NCBI RefSeq assembly: GCF_024172085.1
Contig: NZ_JAMZDZ010000001.1
Coordinates: 1-64,000, forward strand
Origin: Hamadaea flava
GTDB taxonomy: Bacteria; Actinomycetota; Actinomycetes; Mycobacteriales; Micromonosporaceae
Direction: 5' to 3'
Length of the DNA stretch: 64,000 nucleotides
Below, piece after piece: positions 16,207-23,746 of this stretch. The notes beneath the pieces were generated by a model. That model searched no databases and had not been told where the DNA came from. It worked only from the letters and a program-made list of their open reading frames with translations. The first letter of the stretch is position 1. Each line of letters opens with the position of its first letter. Both the position numbers and the translations under genes were made by a program.

Positions 16207-18528
16207 ATGCGGCCGCCGAACGATCATGTGATTCCCCTGCCCGGCACGGGCTGGAGCGTCTATCGCGACGCCCTCGTCCGCTCGGCCGGATTCCCGGTCG
16301 ACGGCCTCGACCAGCTCTCCTCGCCGGGCCTCGCACAGGCGGCGGACTCCTTTCTCGACGGTGGAGCGGACTTCGCCGAAGAGCTGGCCGCGGCTGATCT
16401 GGCGGCAGCCGAGGCGTCCACGGCGATCGCGTCCGGCGACCGGTTCCGGCAGGCGGTCCGCTGGCAGAACCCCGACGTCGCCACGACCATCGAGGGCTCG
16501 CTGCGCCCCGGCCGCACCGCCCGCCGCAACTATCGGGAACGCCGCCGCGACGAGATCGTGGCCAAGTACTGGCAGCGATACTGCGGCAAGAACGACAGCA
16601 TCGGCTTCTTCGGCCCGATGTGCTGGAGCACGCTCGCCGAGGACGGCCCGGCCGTCGCACTCCGGCCGGGTCCCGCCGCCGAACGGGCGCGGGCCGTCCA
16701 CTTCGAATGGTGGGCGCTGACCGCGCTCGCCGACGCCCTCGCGGCCGACCCCCGGCTGCGCTGGTGGTTCCCGGTCCGGCTGCTGCCCCATCTGACACTG
16801 CGCGACCGCGAGATCATCGCGCCGGGCCTGCCGCCGCGGCCGGTCACCGCCGCGGCGGCCGCGCTGATCACCGCCGGTCAGTCCAGCCGGCCGGCCCGGG
16901 TCATCGCGGACGAACTGGTCGCCGCGGGGGTCTTTCACCGCCTCGACGACGTGTACGCACAACTCGGCGAACTGGCCCAGGGGGGACTCGTCCGCCTCGG
17001 GCTCGATCTGCCGATCGACCTCTCGGCCGAACGCGTCCTGCGGGCGTACGCGGAGGGCATCGCCGATCCCGCGGACCGGGCCTGGGCGGGGGAGCGTCTG
17101 AGTCCGCTGTGGACGTTGCGCGACCGGGCCGCAGCCGCGCCGACGGCCGAGACGCTGGCCGCCGCCCTGGCCGACCTCGACGAGGCGTTCACCGAGGCCA
17201 CCGGCCTGCCCGCGCGCCGCCGTCCCGGTCAGACGTACGCCGGCCGCACGCTGTGCCATGTGGACACCAGCCGGGATCTCGACGTCGATTTCGGGCCGCC
17301 GCTGACCCAGAAGCTCGCCGCGCTGGAGCCGCTGCTGCGGTCGGTACGCTGGCTGACCGCCCGGGTGGCCGACGTCCATCACGACGCGCTGGCCGCCTTG
17401 CACGCCGAGTTGGCCGCTGACCTCGGTACGCCCGACGTCCCACTGCACGACCTGTGGTTCCTCGCCCACGGCGTGGTGTTCGGCGCTCAGCGGCCGTCCG
17501 CCCCGGTGGTGGACGAGTTCCTGCGCCGCTGGCGTGACCTGCTCGGGCTCAGCGCCGCCGACTCGGCTGCGCGCGAACTCGTCTTCGCCGCCGACGAGCT
17601 GGCCAAGCAAGTGGAGGCGGCGTTCGAGGACAGCGCACCGGGCTGGTGGACCGCCCGCATCCACAGCCCCGACCTGCATCTGATCGCGGTCGACGAGGAG
17701 GCGCTCGTGCGGGGCGACTACCGGCTCGTCCTGGGCGAACTGCACGTGGCGGCGCCGGCGTTCAACACAGACTTCTTCCGGCTCGGCCATCCCGACTCGG
17801 ATCGGCTCGCCGAGGACCTCCGCAGCGACCTTCCCGAGCCCTGCGTCGACCTGCTGCTGCCGGACGAATGGCCGCGCCACTCGGCCCGCAACGCGAACTG
17901 GATCAAGGGCCGGGCGGACGTGCAGCTCGCGTTCGCCCCGTCGGCGGGGGCGGACCGGGCCCGGCTGCGCCCGGTGACCGAACTGGTCGTGGTGGCCGAA
18001 CCGGATGGCCTGGTCGCCCGGGCCGCCGATAGCTCCTCGTGGCCGCTGCTAGAGGTGTTCGCTGAACTACTGACCATCCAGACGTTCGACACCTGGAAGC
18101 TGGCCGGCTCGGCCGCGCACACCCCACGGGTGGTGGTCGACGACCTCGTCCTGCTGCGGGAGACCTGGCGAACCACCGTCGAAGCGAGCGGCCTGGCCGA
18201 CGCGACCGGAGATCGTGACCGCGTCCTGGCCGTCCGCCGATGGCGGCGCGACCTCGGGCTGCCCGAACGGATCTTCGTCAAGATCGGCACGGAGACCAAG
18301 CCGTTCTACGCCGACCTCGCCGGCCTGATCTCCATCCGCCAGCTGTGCTCGGCGATCCGGGGCGCGCGGGCCACCGGCGGCGATGACGTCGAGTTGACGA
18401 TCACCGAGATGCTCCCGACGGGCGAACAGGCCTGGCTGCCCGACGCCCACGGTCGGCGGTACGCCTCCGAGCTGCGGCTGCAACTGCTCGACCCGCTGAC
18501 GCCGCCGCACGCCGGGAGGATGTCATGA
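16207..18528 (+). CDS. LanB-like protein 1 (glutamylation-type lantibiotic dehydratase domain only)
   Basis: 773 residues, end-to-end similar to the next gene. The fold signs are those of the N-terminal (glutamylation) domain of class I lantibiotic dehydratases: an early KYWQRYCGKNDSIGFFGP (about 120-137), the PRVVVDDLVLLRETWR strand and a C-terminal WLPDAHGRRYASELRLQL that closes this domain. It stops there, so the roughly 270-residue elimination domain (SpaB_C) is absent. In NisB the matching early motif is of the R...R.TPFG type; here it reads GKN..IGFFGP. Known relatives without the elimination domain include PEARLs, which use aminoacyl-tRNA. Inference: an aminoacyl-tRNA-dependent transfer within the NRPS pathway. 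No precursor peptide gene is adjacent. Confidence 0.75.
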   Translation: MRPPNDHVIPLPGTGWSVYRDALVRSAGFPVDGLDQLSSPGLAQAADSFLDGGADFAEELAAADLAAAEASTAIASGDRFRQAVRWQNPDVATTIEGSLRPGRTARRNYRERRRDEIVAKYWQRYCGKNDSIGFFGPMCWSTLAEDGPAVALRPGPAAERARAVHFEWWALTALADALAADPRLRWWFPVRLLPHLTLRDREIIAPGLPPRPVTAAAAALITAGQSSRPARVIADELVAAGVFHRLDDVYAQLGELAQGGLVRLGLDLPIDLSAERVLRAYAEGIADPADRAWAGERLSPLWTLRDRAAAAPTAETLAAALADLDEAFTEATGLPARRRPGQTYAGRTLCHVDTSRDLDVDFGPPLTQKLAALEPLLRSVRWLTARVADVHHDALAALHAELAADLGTPDVPLHDLWFLAHGVVFGAQRPSAPVVDEFLRRWRDLLGLSAADSAARELVFAADELAKQVEAAFEDSAPGWWTARIHSPDLHLIAVDEEALVRGDYRLVLGELHVAAPAFNTDFFRLGHPDSDRLAEDLRSDLPEPCVDLLLPDEWPRHSARNANWIKGRADVQLAFAPSAGADRARLRPVTELVVVAEPDGLVARAADSSSWPLLEVFAELLTIQTFDTWKLAGSAAHTPRVVVDDLVLLRETWRTTVEASGLADATGDRDRVLAVRRWRRDLGLPERIFVKIGTETKPFYADLAGLISIRQLCSAIRGARATGGDDVELTITEMLPTGEQAWLPDAHGRRYASELRLQLLDPLTPPHAGRMS

Positions 18529-20816
18529 CCGACCGCCTTCCGCTGGGCGACACCGGCTGGCAGGTGTGGGCCGATGGCGTACTGCGATCGACCGGGTTCC
18601 CTGCCGACGGGCTCGACCGGCTGTCCGCGCCGTCCTGTGCGGCGGTCGCGGACGATCTCCTGGACGCGATCGCGGACAAGCGCTGGCGGGGCGGTTCCGC
18701 CGACGCCGTGGCGAAGGCAGAGGCTGCGTACGCCGAGAGCTACGCCGCAGCCGACCTGACTGGATCGGCCGAGCTGGCCCGTGTCGCCGCCGACTCGCTG
18801 CTTCGCGAGGCGATCACCTGGCAGAACCGTGATTTCATCGGCTGGTTGGACACAGTGCGCGACGGCGATCCGGCGGACCGCGGCCGACGCCGCCGGCATC
18901 GGGAACGCATCTTGATCCGCTACTGGCAGCGCTACTGCGGCAAGAACGAGACCGTCGGGTTCTTCGGCCCGGTCTGCTGGGTGCGGTTCGACTCCGACCA
19001 GTCCGAACGCGTCCACGTCATCCCCGGCCCGGAGCTGGTCCGGCACCGAGAGGTGTGGCTCGAACGGTGGTGTGTCGACGCGTACGCCCGGCGGCTGGCC
19101 GGCGATCCGGCCATCCGTCGCCGGTTGAGCCCCACTATCGCGCCGCACGTGCACCTTGACGGTCGGCAGGCGCTCCTGCCCGCCCGGACCGCGGTCGCGT
19201 TGACGGCGGCGGAGGCGGCAGCGCTCGGGCTGGCCGACGGTACGCGTACCGCCACGAAGATCGCGGAGGAGCTGGCCTCGCTGGGCCTCGTGCGTACCGG
19301 GGAGGACGCGTACCTGCTGCTCGACCGGCTCACCGAACGCGACCTTCTCGACGACGGTGGCCGGGCCCCGGTCGAGATGGGGGTCGAGGAACTGATCAGA
19401 CCAAGGTTCGCCGGAATCCCCGAAGCGCTGGCCGGACTGGACCGGCTGCGGTCGGCTCGCGACCGAGTGGCCGAAGCCGCTGGAGATCCCGATGAGCTGG
19501 ACGTCGCACTGTCTGCTTTGGACGAGGTGGTCGCCGCCGAGATCGGCGGACCGGCTCGGCAGCACGGCGGCGACACGTACGCCGGACGTACGCCGTGCCA
19601 CGAGGAGACCATCCGCGACGTCGACGTCGTCTTCGGGCCGCAGATGCTGGCCGACCTCGCCCCGGCGCTCGGCATCGTCCTGCAAGCCGCCCGCTGGGTC
19701 ACCGGCGCGCTCGCCGACGCCTACCGGGCCGCGTTGACGGAGATCGCCGACGATCCCGGGATGCGGCTGGGCGACCTGATGTACCTCGCCCAGGGCCTGT
19801 TCTGGACCGGCGACGATCGCCCTGTCGACGCCGTGGCCACCGAGTTCGCTCGGCGCTGGGCAGCGCTGTTCGAGTACGCCGACGGCGACCGCCGCGTCGA
19901 CCGCGACGCCGCCGAGCTGGCCAGCCGGGCGGCCGAGCTGTTCGCGGCCGAGCGTCCCGGGTGGAGCGCCGGGCGTACGCACAGCCCCGACCTGCAGATC
20001 TGCGCCGAATCCCCGGAGGCCATCAACCGCGGGGAGTACCTGGCGGTGCTGGGCGAGCTGCACGCCGCCCGATCGACGCTGGAGTCGTTCGTCCCATGGC
20101 ACGCCGAACCTAGTCGGGTGTGGAACCAGATCGCGGCCGACGGCGGCGCCGACCGGCTGCGCCCGCTCTACCCGACGGGCTGGCCGCGCCACACCGGGCG
20201 CGTGTCGATGTCGCCCGGCCCGTACGGACGCCGGCTCGGGTTCTCGCCGGCGCCCCGGCCCGCCACCGGCGACGTGCTGCCCGCGATGGCCGTCCGCCTG
20301 GACCGGCGGGACGGCGTACTGGAGGCCGTCGAGCCGGACGGGCGGCGGTGGCCGATCGTCGAGGTCTTCTCCGAATGGCTCGCCGTCCACTCGGTCGACG
20401 CGTTCAAACTGCCCGCCGGGGCTGCCCACCAGCCGCGGATCACCGTCGACCGGTTGGTGGTGGCTCGGGAGACCTGGCGGACGACGGCCGCAACCACGGG
20501 ACTGGTCGACCCGGTGAAGGATGTAGACAGGTTCCTCGCCGCCCGGCGACTGCGTCGGCAGCTCGACCTCCCCGACCGGGTTTTCATCAAGATCGGCACT
20601 GAGGTCAAGCCCTGCTTCGCGGACCTGACCTCGCCACACTCCGTCGCGGCACTGGCGTCGATGATGCGTTCGGCCGCGCAACAACACGGCCCCGACGTCC
20701 GCGTCACCATCAGTGAAGCCCTCCCGGGCACCGCCGACGCCTGGTTGCCCGACGCCCAGGGCCGCCGCTACTTCACCGAGCTGCGCATCCAGATCACGGA
20801 CCCGAAAGAGACCTGA
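18525..20816 (+). CDS. LanB-like protein 2 (glutamylation-type lantibiotic dehydratase domain only)
   Basis: 763 residues, a diverged tandem duplicate of the upstream gene. Its ATG overlaps that gene's stop (ATGA) and has an excellent Shine-Dalgarno (GGGAGGA), so the two are made together and could form a heterodimer. The diagnostic YWQRYCGKNETVGFFGP lies at about 133-149, the PRITVDRLVVARETWR strand in the last third, and WLPDAQGRRYFTELRIQI at the end. It too ends at the border of the glutamylation-type domain with no elimination domain. Whether both copies are catalytic, or one is structural, cannot be told from sequence alone. Confidence 0.75.
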   Translation: MTDRLPLGDTGWQVWADGVLRSTGFPADGLDRLSAPSCAAVADDLLDAIADKRWRGGSADAVAKAEAAYAESYAAADLTGSAELARVAADSLLREAITWQNRDFIGWLDTVRDGDPADRGRRRRHRERILIRYWQRYCGKNETVGFFGPVCWVRFDSDQSERVHVIPGPELVRHREVWLERWCVDAYARRLAGDPAIRRRLSPTIAPHVHLDGRQALLPARTAVALTAAEAAALGLADGTRTATKIAEELASLGLVRTGEDAYLLLDRLTERDLLDDGGRAPVEMGVEELIRPRFAGIPEALAGLDRLRSARDRVAEAAGDPDELDVALSALDEVVAAEIGGPARQHGGDTYAGRTPCHEETIRDVDVVFGPQMLADLAPALGIVLQAARWVTGALADAYRAALTEIADDPGMRLGDLMYLAQGLFWTGDDRPVDAVATEFARRWAALFEYADGDRRVDRDAAELASRAAELFAAERPGWSAGRTHSPDLQICAESPEAINRGEYLAVLGELHAARSTLESFVPWHAEPSRVWNQIAADGGADRLRPLYPTGWPRHTGRVSMSPGPYGRRLGFSPAPRPATGDVLPAMAVRLDRRDGVLEAVEPDGRRWPIVEVFSEWLAVHSVDAFKLPAGAAHQPRITVDRLVVARETWRTTAATTGLVDPVKDVDRFLAARRLRRQLDLPDRVFIKIGTEVKPCFADLTSPHSVAALASMMRSAAQQHGPDVRVTISEALPGTADAWLPDAQGRRYFTELRIQITDPKET

Positions 20817-20878
20817 GTCGGATATCCGGCATCGTCGTACGACGCTCCGGTGAGCCCGGTGCCGCCACACTTCTTCAG
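20817..20878. other. Short gap with two perfect palindromes
   Basis: Between LanB-like protein 2 and the lipoprotein gene lie CGGATATCCG (20819-20828) and CGTCGTACGACG (20833-20844), both perfect palindromes. They could be operator half-sites or chance in GC-rich DNA. No coding frame for a precursor peptide is present. Confidence 0.3.
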
Positions 20879-21715
20879 GTGACGGTGAGAGCAGCGGCGG
20901 CGGTGCTGATGGTCGTGGGCGTCCTGGTCGCGGGCGTGCTGGTTGCGGGGTGCGGCGGGACGCCTTCCGGCACCGCCGCGCCTGGTGACACGAGCGCGGC
21001 GACCGGTACGCCTTCCGCCGAGCAGACGGTGGGGATCTCGGCCACCGCCGCGCCGACAGCCGCCTCGCCGAAGAGCCCGACGCCGAAGGCGACGGTGACC
21101 CGGTCCGGGCGGAAGATCAAGGTCATGGTGCTCGGCGACTCGATCTCGGCCGGGGCCAAGGACGAGGTGATGAACGGGTACCGCCTCGACCTGCTGAAGA
21201 AGCTCCCGGCGTACGCGATCGACTATGTGGGCTCGTATGAGCGCGGGGACAGCCGGCTGGCCGACAAGGACATGCAAGCCGAAGGCGGCGCCTGCATCCA
21301 CGCGACGCCCTGCAACAGCACCAGCATGTATGAACAGACGGCAGGGTGGATCAACGCCGCCCAGCCGGAGGTCGTGATCATGCAGGGCGGTGGCAACGAC
21401 TATTGCTGCGGGCGCAACGACCAGCCCGACTCGGTGGTGATCCAGGCGATGACCGACTGGATCAACCTCGTCTTCAAGACCAAGCCGGGCGTGTACATCG
21501 TGGTCATCGGCATGACCGACTACCACGACGGCTACAAGAACTGGATCCCCACCTACGTCAAGAGCCAGGCGAAGGCGGGCAAGCGCATCTCGTTCGTGTC
21601 CTACGACGGGATCTCGACCTACGACACGGTCCATCCGAACATCGCCGGATATCAGCAGCTCGCAGGCCGGATCGCGCCCGTCGTGAAACCGATCTTCGAT
21701 AAGCTCCTCGGCTAG
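20879..21715 (+). CDS. SGNH/GDSL-type hydrolase, lipoprotein
   Basis: 278 residues. The N-terminus is a lipoprotein signal: MTVRAAAAVLMVVGVLVAGV followed by the lipobox VAGC, so the cysteine near residue 25 should be lipidated and the protein anchored outside the membrane. A Thr/Ala/Pro-rich spacer (about 28-75) leads to an SGNH hydrolase core: LGDSIS (catalytic Ser), GGGNDY (block III) and DTVHPN (catalytic Asp and His). Such enzymes are esterases, lipases or deacylases. It follows LanB-like protein 2 by 62 bases on the same strand and may belong to the cluster, but could equally be a cell-envelope esterase. Start GTG 20879; GTG 20885 is an alternative. Confidence 0.75.
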   Translation: MTVRAAAAVLMVVGVLVAGVLVAGCGGTPSGTAAPGDTSAATGTPSAEQTVGISATAAPTAASPKSPTPKATVTRSGRKIKVMVLGDSISAGAKDEVMNGYRLDLLKKLPAYAIDYVGSYERGDSRLADKDMQAEGGACIHATPCNSTSMYEQTAGWINAAQPEVVIMQGGGNDYCCGRNDQPDSVVIQAMTDWINLVFKTKPGVYIVVIGMTDYHDGYKNWIPTYVKSQAKAGKRISFVSYDGISTYDTVHPNIAGYQQLAGRIAPVVKPIFDKLLG

Positions 21716-21743
21716 GCTGAGGACCGGAGTCACAGCCTCGGCT

Positions 21744-21772
21744 AGCTGAGGACCGGAAGCACCGCCTCAGCT
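21744..21772. terminator. Bidirectional terminator between the lipoprotein and ABC permease genes
   Basis: AGCTGAGG (21744-21751) and CCTCAGCT (21765-21772) form a perfect 8-bp stem with a 13-base loop. It separates two convergent genes, and the right arm covers the last codons of the permease. A partial upstream copy (GCTGAGGACCGGA) is nearby. There is no T-run. Confidence 0.5.
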
Positions 21773-22519
21773 GACCGCGCGGGAGAAGCGGCGTACCGCC
21801 CAGAATCCGCCCAGCAAGCCGACGCCGCCCACCACCGCCAGCGCCCGCACCAGCGCGCCGGTGGTGACGTCGCCGGAGAACAGCCCGCGTGAAGCCTCGA
21901 CCGCGTAGTACACCGGGTTCACCTTGGCCAGGGTCTGCAGCCAGTCCGGGGCGAAGGCGATCGGGATCAGGATGCCCGACAGCAGCATCAGCGGAACGTT
22001 GATCAGGTTCGCCAGCGAGGCGAGGGTGGTCTCCGACTCGACCGCCAGCGCGAGCGCGTACGACAGCGAGGTGGCCACGAACGCGACCGTGGACATCAGC
22101 AGGAACGTCAACGCGAGCGGGACGACCTTGACCGGCAGCCCGAACGGGATCGCCACCAACACCAGGATCACCGCCTGGACCAGCAGCATCAGGATGTCGC
22201 GGGCGCACCGGCCGAGCAGCAGCGCCGACCGGCTGATCGGGGTCACCCGCATGCGCTCGATGAGCCCGGCACGGGCCTCGCCGACCAGGCCGATTCCGGC
22301 GAACAACGTCCCGAACACGGCCACCTCGATGAAGATGCCCGGCAGGAACGTCGCGTACGAGTCCTGTTCGGACATACGCAGCGAGCGTTCCCACAACGGC
22401 CCGAAGAGGATCACGAAGTACAGCGGCTGGGCCAGGCCGATGACGCCCCACAGCCGCTGGCGCAGGCTGATCGTCAACGACTGCACCATGATGATCCAGG
22501 TGTCCCGGGCGAGCTTCAC
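21767..22519 (-). CDS. ABC-2 type transporter permease (drug export type)
   Basis: 250 residues with about six hydrophobic segments and the ABC-2 pattern of DrrB-like exporters: RQRLWGVIGLAQPLYFVILFG, then ERMRVTPISRSALLLGR, then a C-terminal PVYYAVEASRGLF just after the last long hydrophobic stretch. It pairs with the ATPase gene immediately upstream (13 bases), the last two genes of the NRPS/PKS unit. The GTG start at 22519 has GGGAG at a good distance. Probable role: export of the cluster's product, giving self-resistance. Confidence 0.88.
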   Translation of the reverse strand: MKLARDTWIIMVQSLTISLRQRLWGVIGLAQPLYFVILFGPLWERSLRMSEQDSYATFLPGIFIEVAVFGTLFAGIGLVGEARAGLIERMRVTPISRSALLLGRCARDILMLLVQAVILVLVAIPFGLPVKVVPLALTFLLMSTVAFVATSLSYALALAVESETTLASLANLINVPLMLLSGILIPIAFAPDWLQTLAKVNPVYYAVEASRGLFSGDVTTGALVRALAVVGGVGLLGGFWAVRRFSRAVS

Positions 22520-22532
22520 GGCAGGCTCCCGT

Positions 22533-23477
22533 CTATTCGGCGCGGTCGCGCAGGGAACGCCCGGTGCGGGCGAGGAAGACGTCGTCGAGGCTCGGCTGGT
22601 GCACCTCGATGCTGGTCAGCGTGACGCCGGCGTCGTACAGCCGCTTCAGCAGCAGGGGCGCGGTCTGCGCGCCCTGTCCGACCACGAGCCGGATGACGTC
22701 GCCGTGGATCTCCGCGGTGCGTACCCCTTCGTCTGAGGAGAGCAGGTCCAGCGCGGAGGCGGGGTCGGAGACGCCCAGGGTGACCACGTCGCCGGAGATG
22801 CCGTCCTTGAGCGCCCGGGGCGAGCCGAGGTCGACCACGCGGCCGTGGTCGACGATCGCGACCCGGTCGCACAGCGCGTCGGCCTCCTCCAGATAGTGCG
22901 TGGTGAGCACGATGGTGGTCCCGGCGTCGCGCAGGCGGCGGACCTCGTCCCACAGATGCGCGCGGCTCTGCGGGTCGAGCCCACTGGTGGGCTCGTCGAG
23001 GAACAGCACCTGTGGCGAGTGGACGATGCCGAGGGCGATGTCGACCCGGCGGCGTTGCCCGCCCGAGTAGGTGCGGCAGATCCGGTCGGCGAACGCGGTC
23101 ATGCCGAAGTCGGCGATGGCCTGCTCGGCGCGCACCGCGGCTTCGGATTTCCGCAGGCCGTAGAGGCGGGCCTGCATGATGAGCTCTTCGCGGGCGGTCA
23201 GTGTGCTCCAGGTCCACTGGCCCTGCGCGACGAAGCCGATCCGGCGTCGCACCTCGCGCGGGCGGGCGATCAGGTCCGCGCCCGCGACGGTCGCTTGTCC
23301 ACCGTCGGGTTTGGTCAGCGTCGTCAGCATCCGCAGCGTCGTGGTCTTGCCCGCGCCGTTCGGCCCGAGCAGACCGAAGATCTCGCCGCCGGCCACCTTC
23401 AGGTCGAGGCCCTGGACCGCCTCCACGACGTCACCGCCGGAGCGGAAGCTCTTGCGCAGCCCGGTGGCCTCGATCAT
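22533..23477 (-). CDS. ABC transporter ATP-binding protein (daunorubicin-resistance type)
   Basis: 314 residues. Walker [10 protein letters not shown] (about 37-45), Q-loop [15 protein letters not shown], signature [14 protein letters not shown], Walker [13 protein letters not shown] and the H-loop histidine in [10 protein letters not shown] are all intact. The extra C-terminal 80 or so residues with [18 protein letters not shown] match the DrrA-like regulatory tail (DUF4162). Its ATG overlaps the MbtH stop (ATGA). It works with the permease downstream to export the product of the assembly line. Confidence 0.92.
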   Translation of the reverse strand: MIEATGLRKSFRSGGDVVEAVQGLDLKVAGGEIFGLLGPNGAGKTTTLRMLTTLTKPDGGQATVAGADLIARPREVRRRIGFVAQGQWTWSTLTAREELIMQARLYGLRKSEAAVRAEQAIADFGMTAFADRICRTYSGGQRRRVDIALGIVHSPQVLFLDEPTSGLDPQSRAHLWDEVRRLRDAGTTIVLTTHYLEEADALCDRVAIVDHGRVVDLGSPRALKDGISGDVVTLGVSDPASALDLLSSDEGVRTAEIHGDVIRLVVGQGAQTAPLLLKRLYDAGVTLTSIEVHQPSLDDVFLARTGRSLRDRAE

Positions 23478-23746
23478 CGCGCACCGTCCACTGTGACATC
23501 GACGTGCGCGCCATCGAAGTGCGCAGCGTCGAGGTGTGCGGCGTCGAGGTGTGCGGCGAGTGAGCGGGGGCGCAGGTCAGTCCAGTGCTCCTCCACGTAC
23601 GCGAGGGCGGCGTCGCGCGGCGAGGCGGACAGCACGGTGGTCCACCCGGCGGGCACGTCGGCGAACGCGGGCCACAGCGAGTGCTGGCCTTCGTCGTTCA
23701 CGAGCACCAGGAACGTGCCCTCGGGGTCGTCGAACGGATTGGTCAC
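23474..23746 (-). CDS. MbtH-like protein with a repeated C-terminal tail
   Basis: 90 residues; usual members have about 60-75. The core is standard: [33 protein letters not shown] and DLRPRSL, which contact adenylation domains and help them fold and work. After it come four near-repeats of five residues ([20 protein letters not shown]), coded by 15-base DNA repeats. This tail is not part of normal MbtH proteins and resembles a short pentapeptide-repeat run. The GTG start overlaps the stop of the big NRPS (GTGA) and has GGAGGA five bases upstream. The stop overlaps the ABC ATPase start. Likely partners are the adenylation domains of the two NRPSs. Confidence 0.92.
   Translation of the reverse strand: MTNPFDDPEGTFLVLVNDEGQHSLWPAFADVPAGWTTVLSASPRDAALAYVEEHWTDLRPRSLAAHLDAAHLDAAHFDGAHVDVTVDGAR
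23477..23536 (-). repeat. 15-base tandem repeats coding the MbtH tail
   Basis: About four imperfect copies of a 15-base unit (plus-strand core GTCGAGGTGTGCGGC) produce the AAHLD-type five-residue repeats. The unit keeps frame, so copy-number change would alter only tail length. Confidence 0.6.

Noticed and set aside
16131-21766. Search for a RiPP precursor peptide near the LanB-like pair
   Set aside because: The gaps at 16131-16206, 20817-20878 and 21716-21766 are too short or lack a start with a core rich in Ser, Thr or Cys. None was found, though a distant gene outside the window cannot be excluded.
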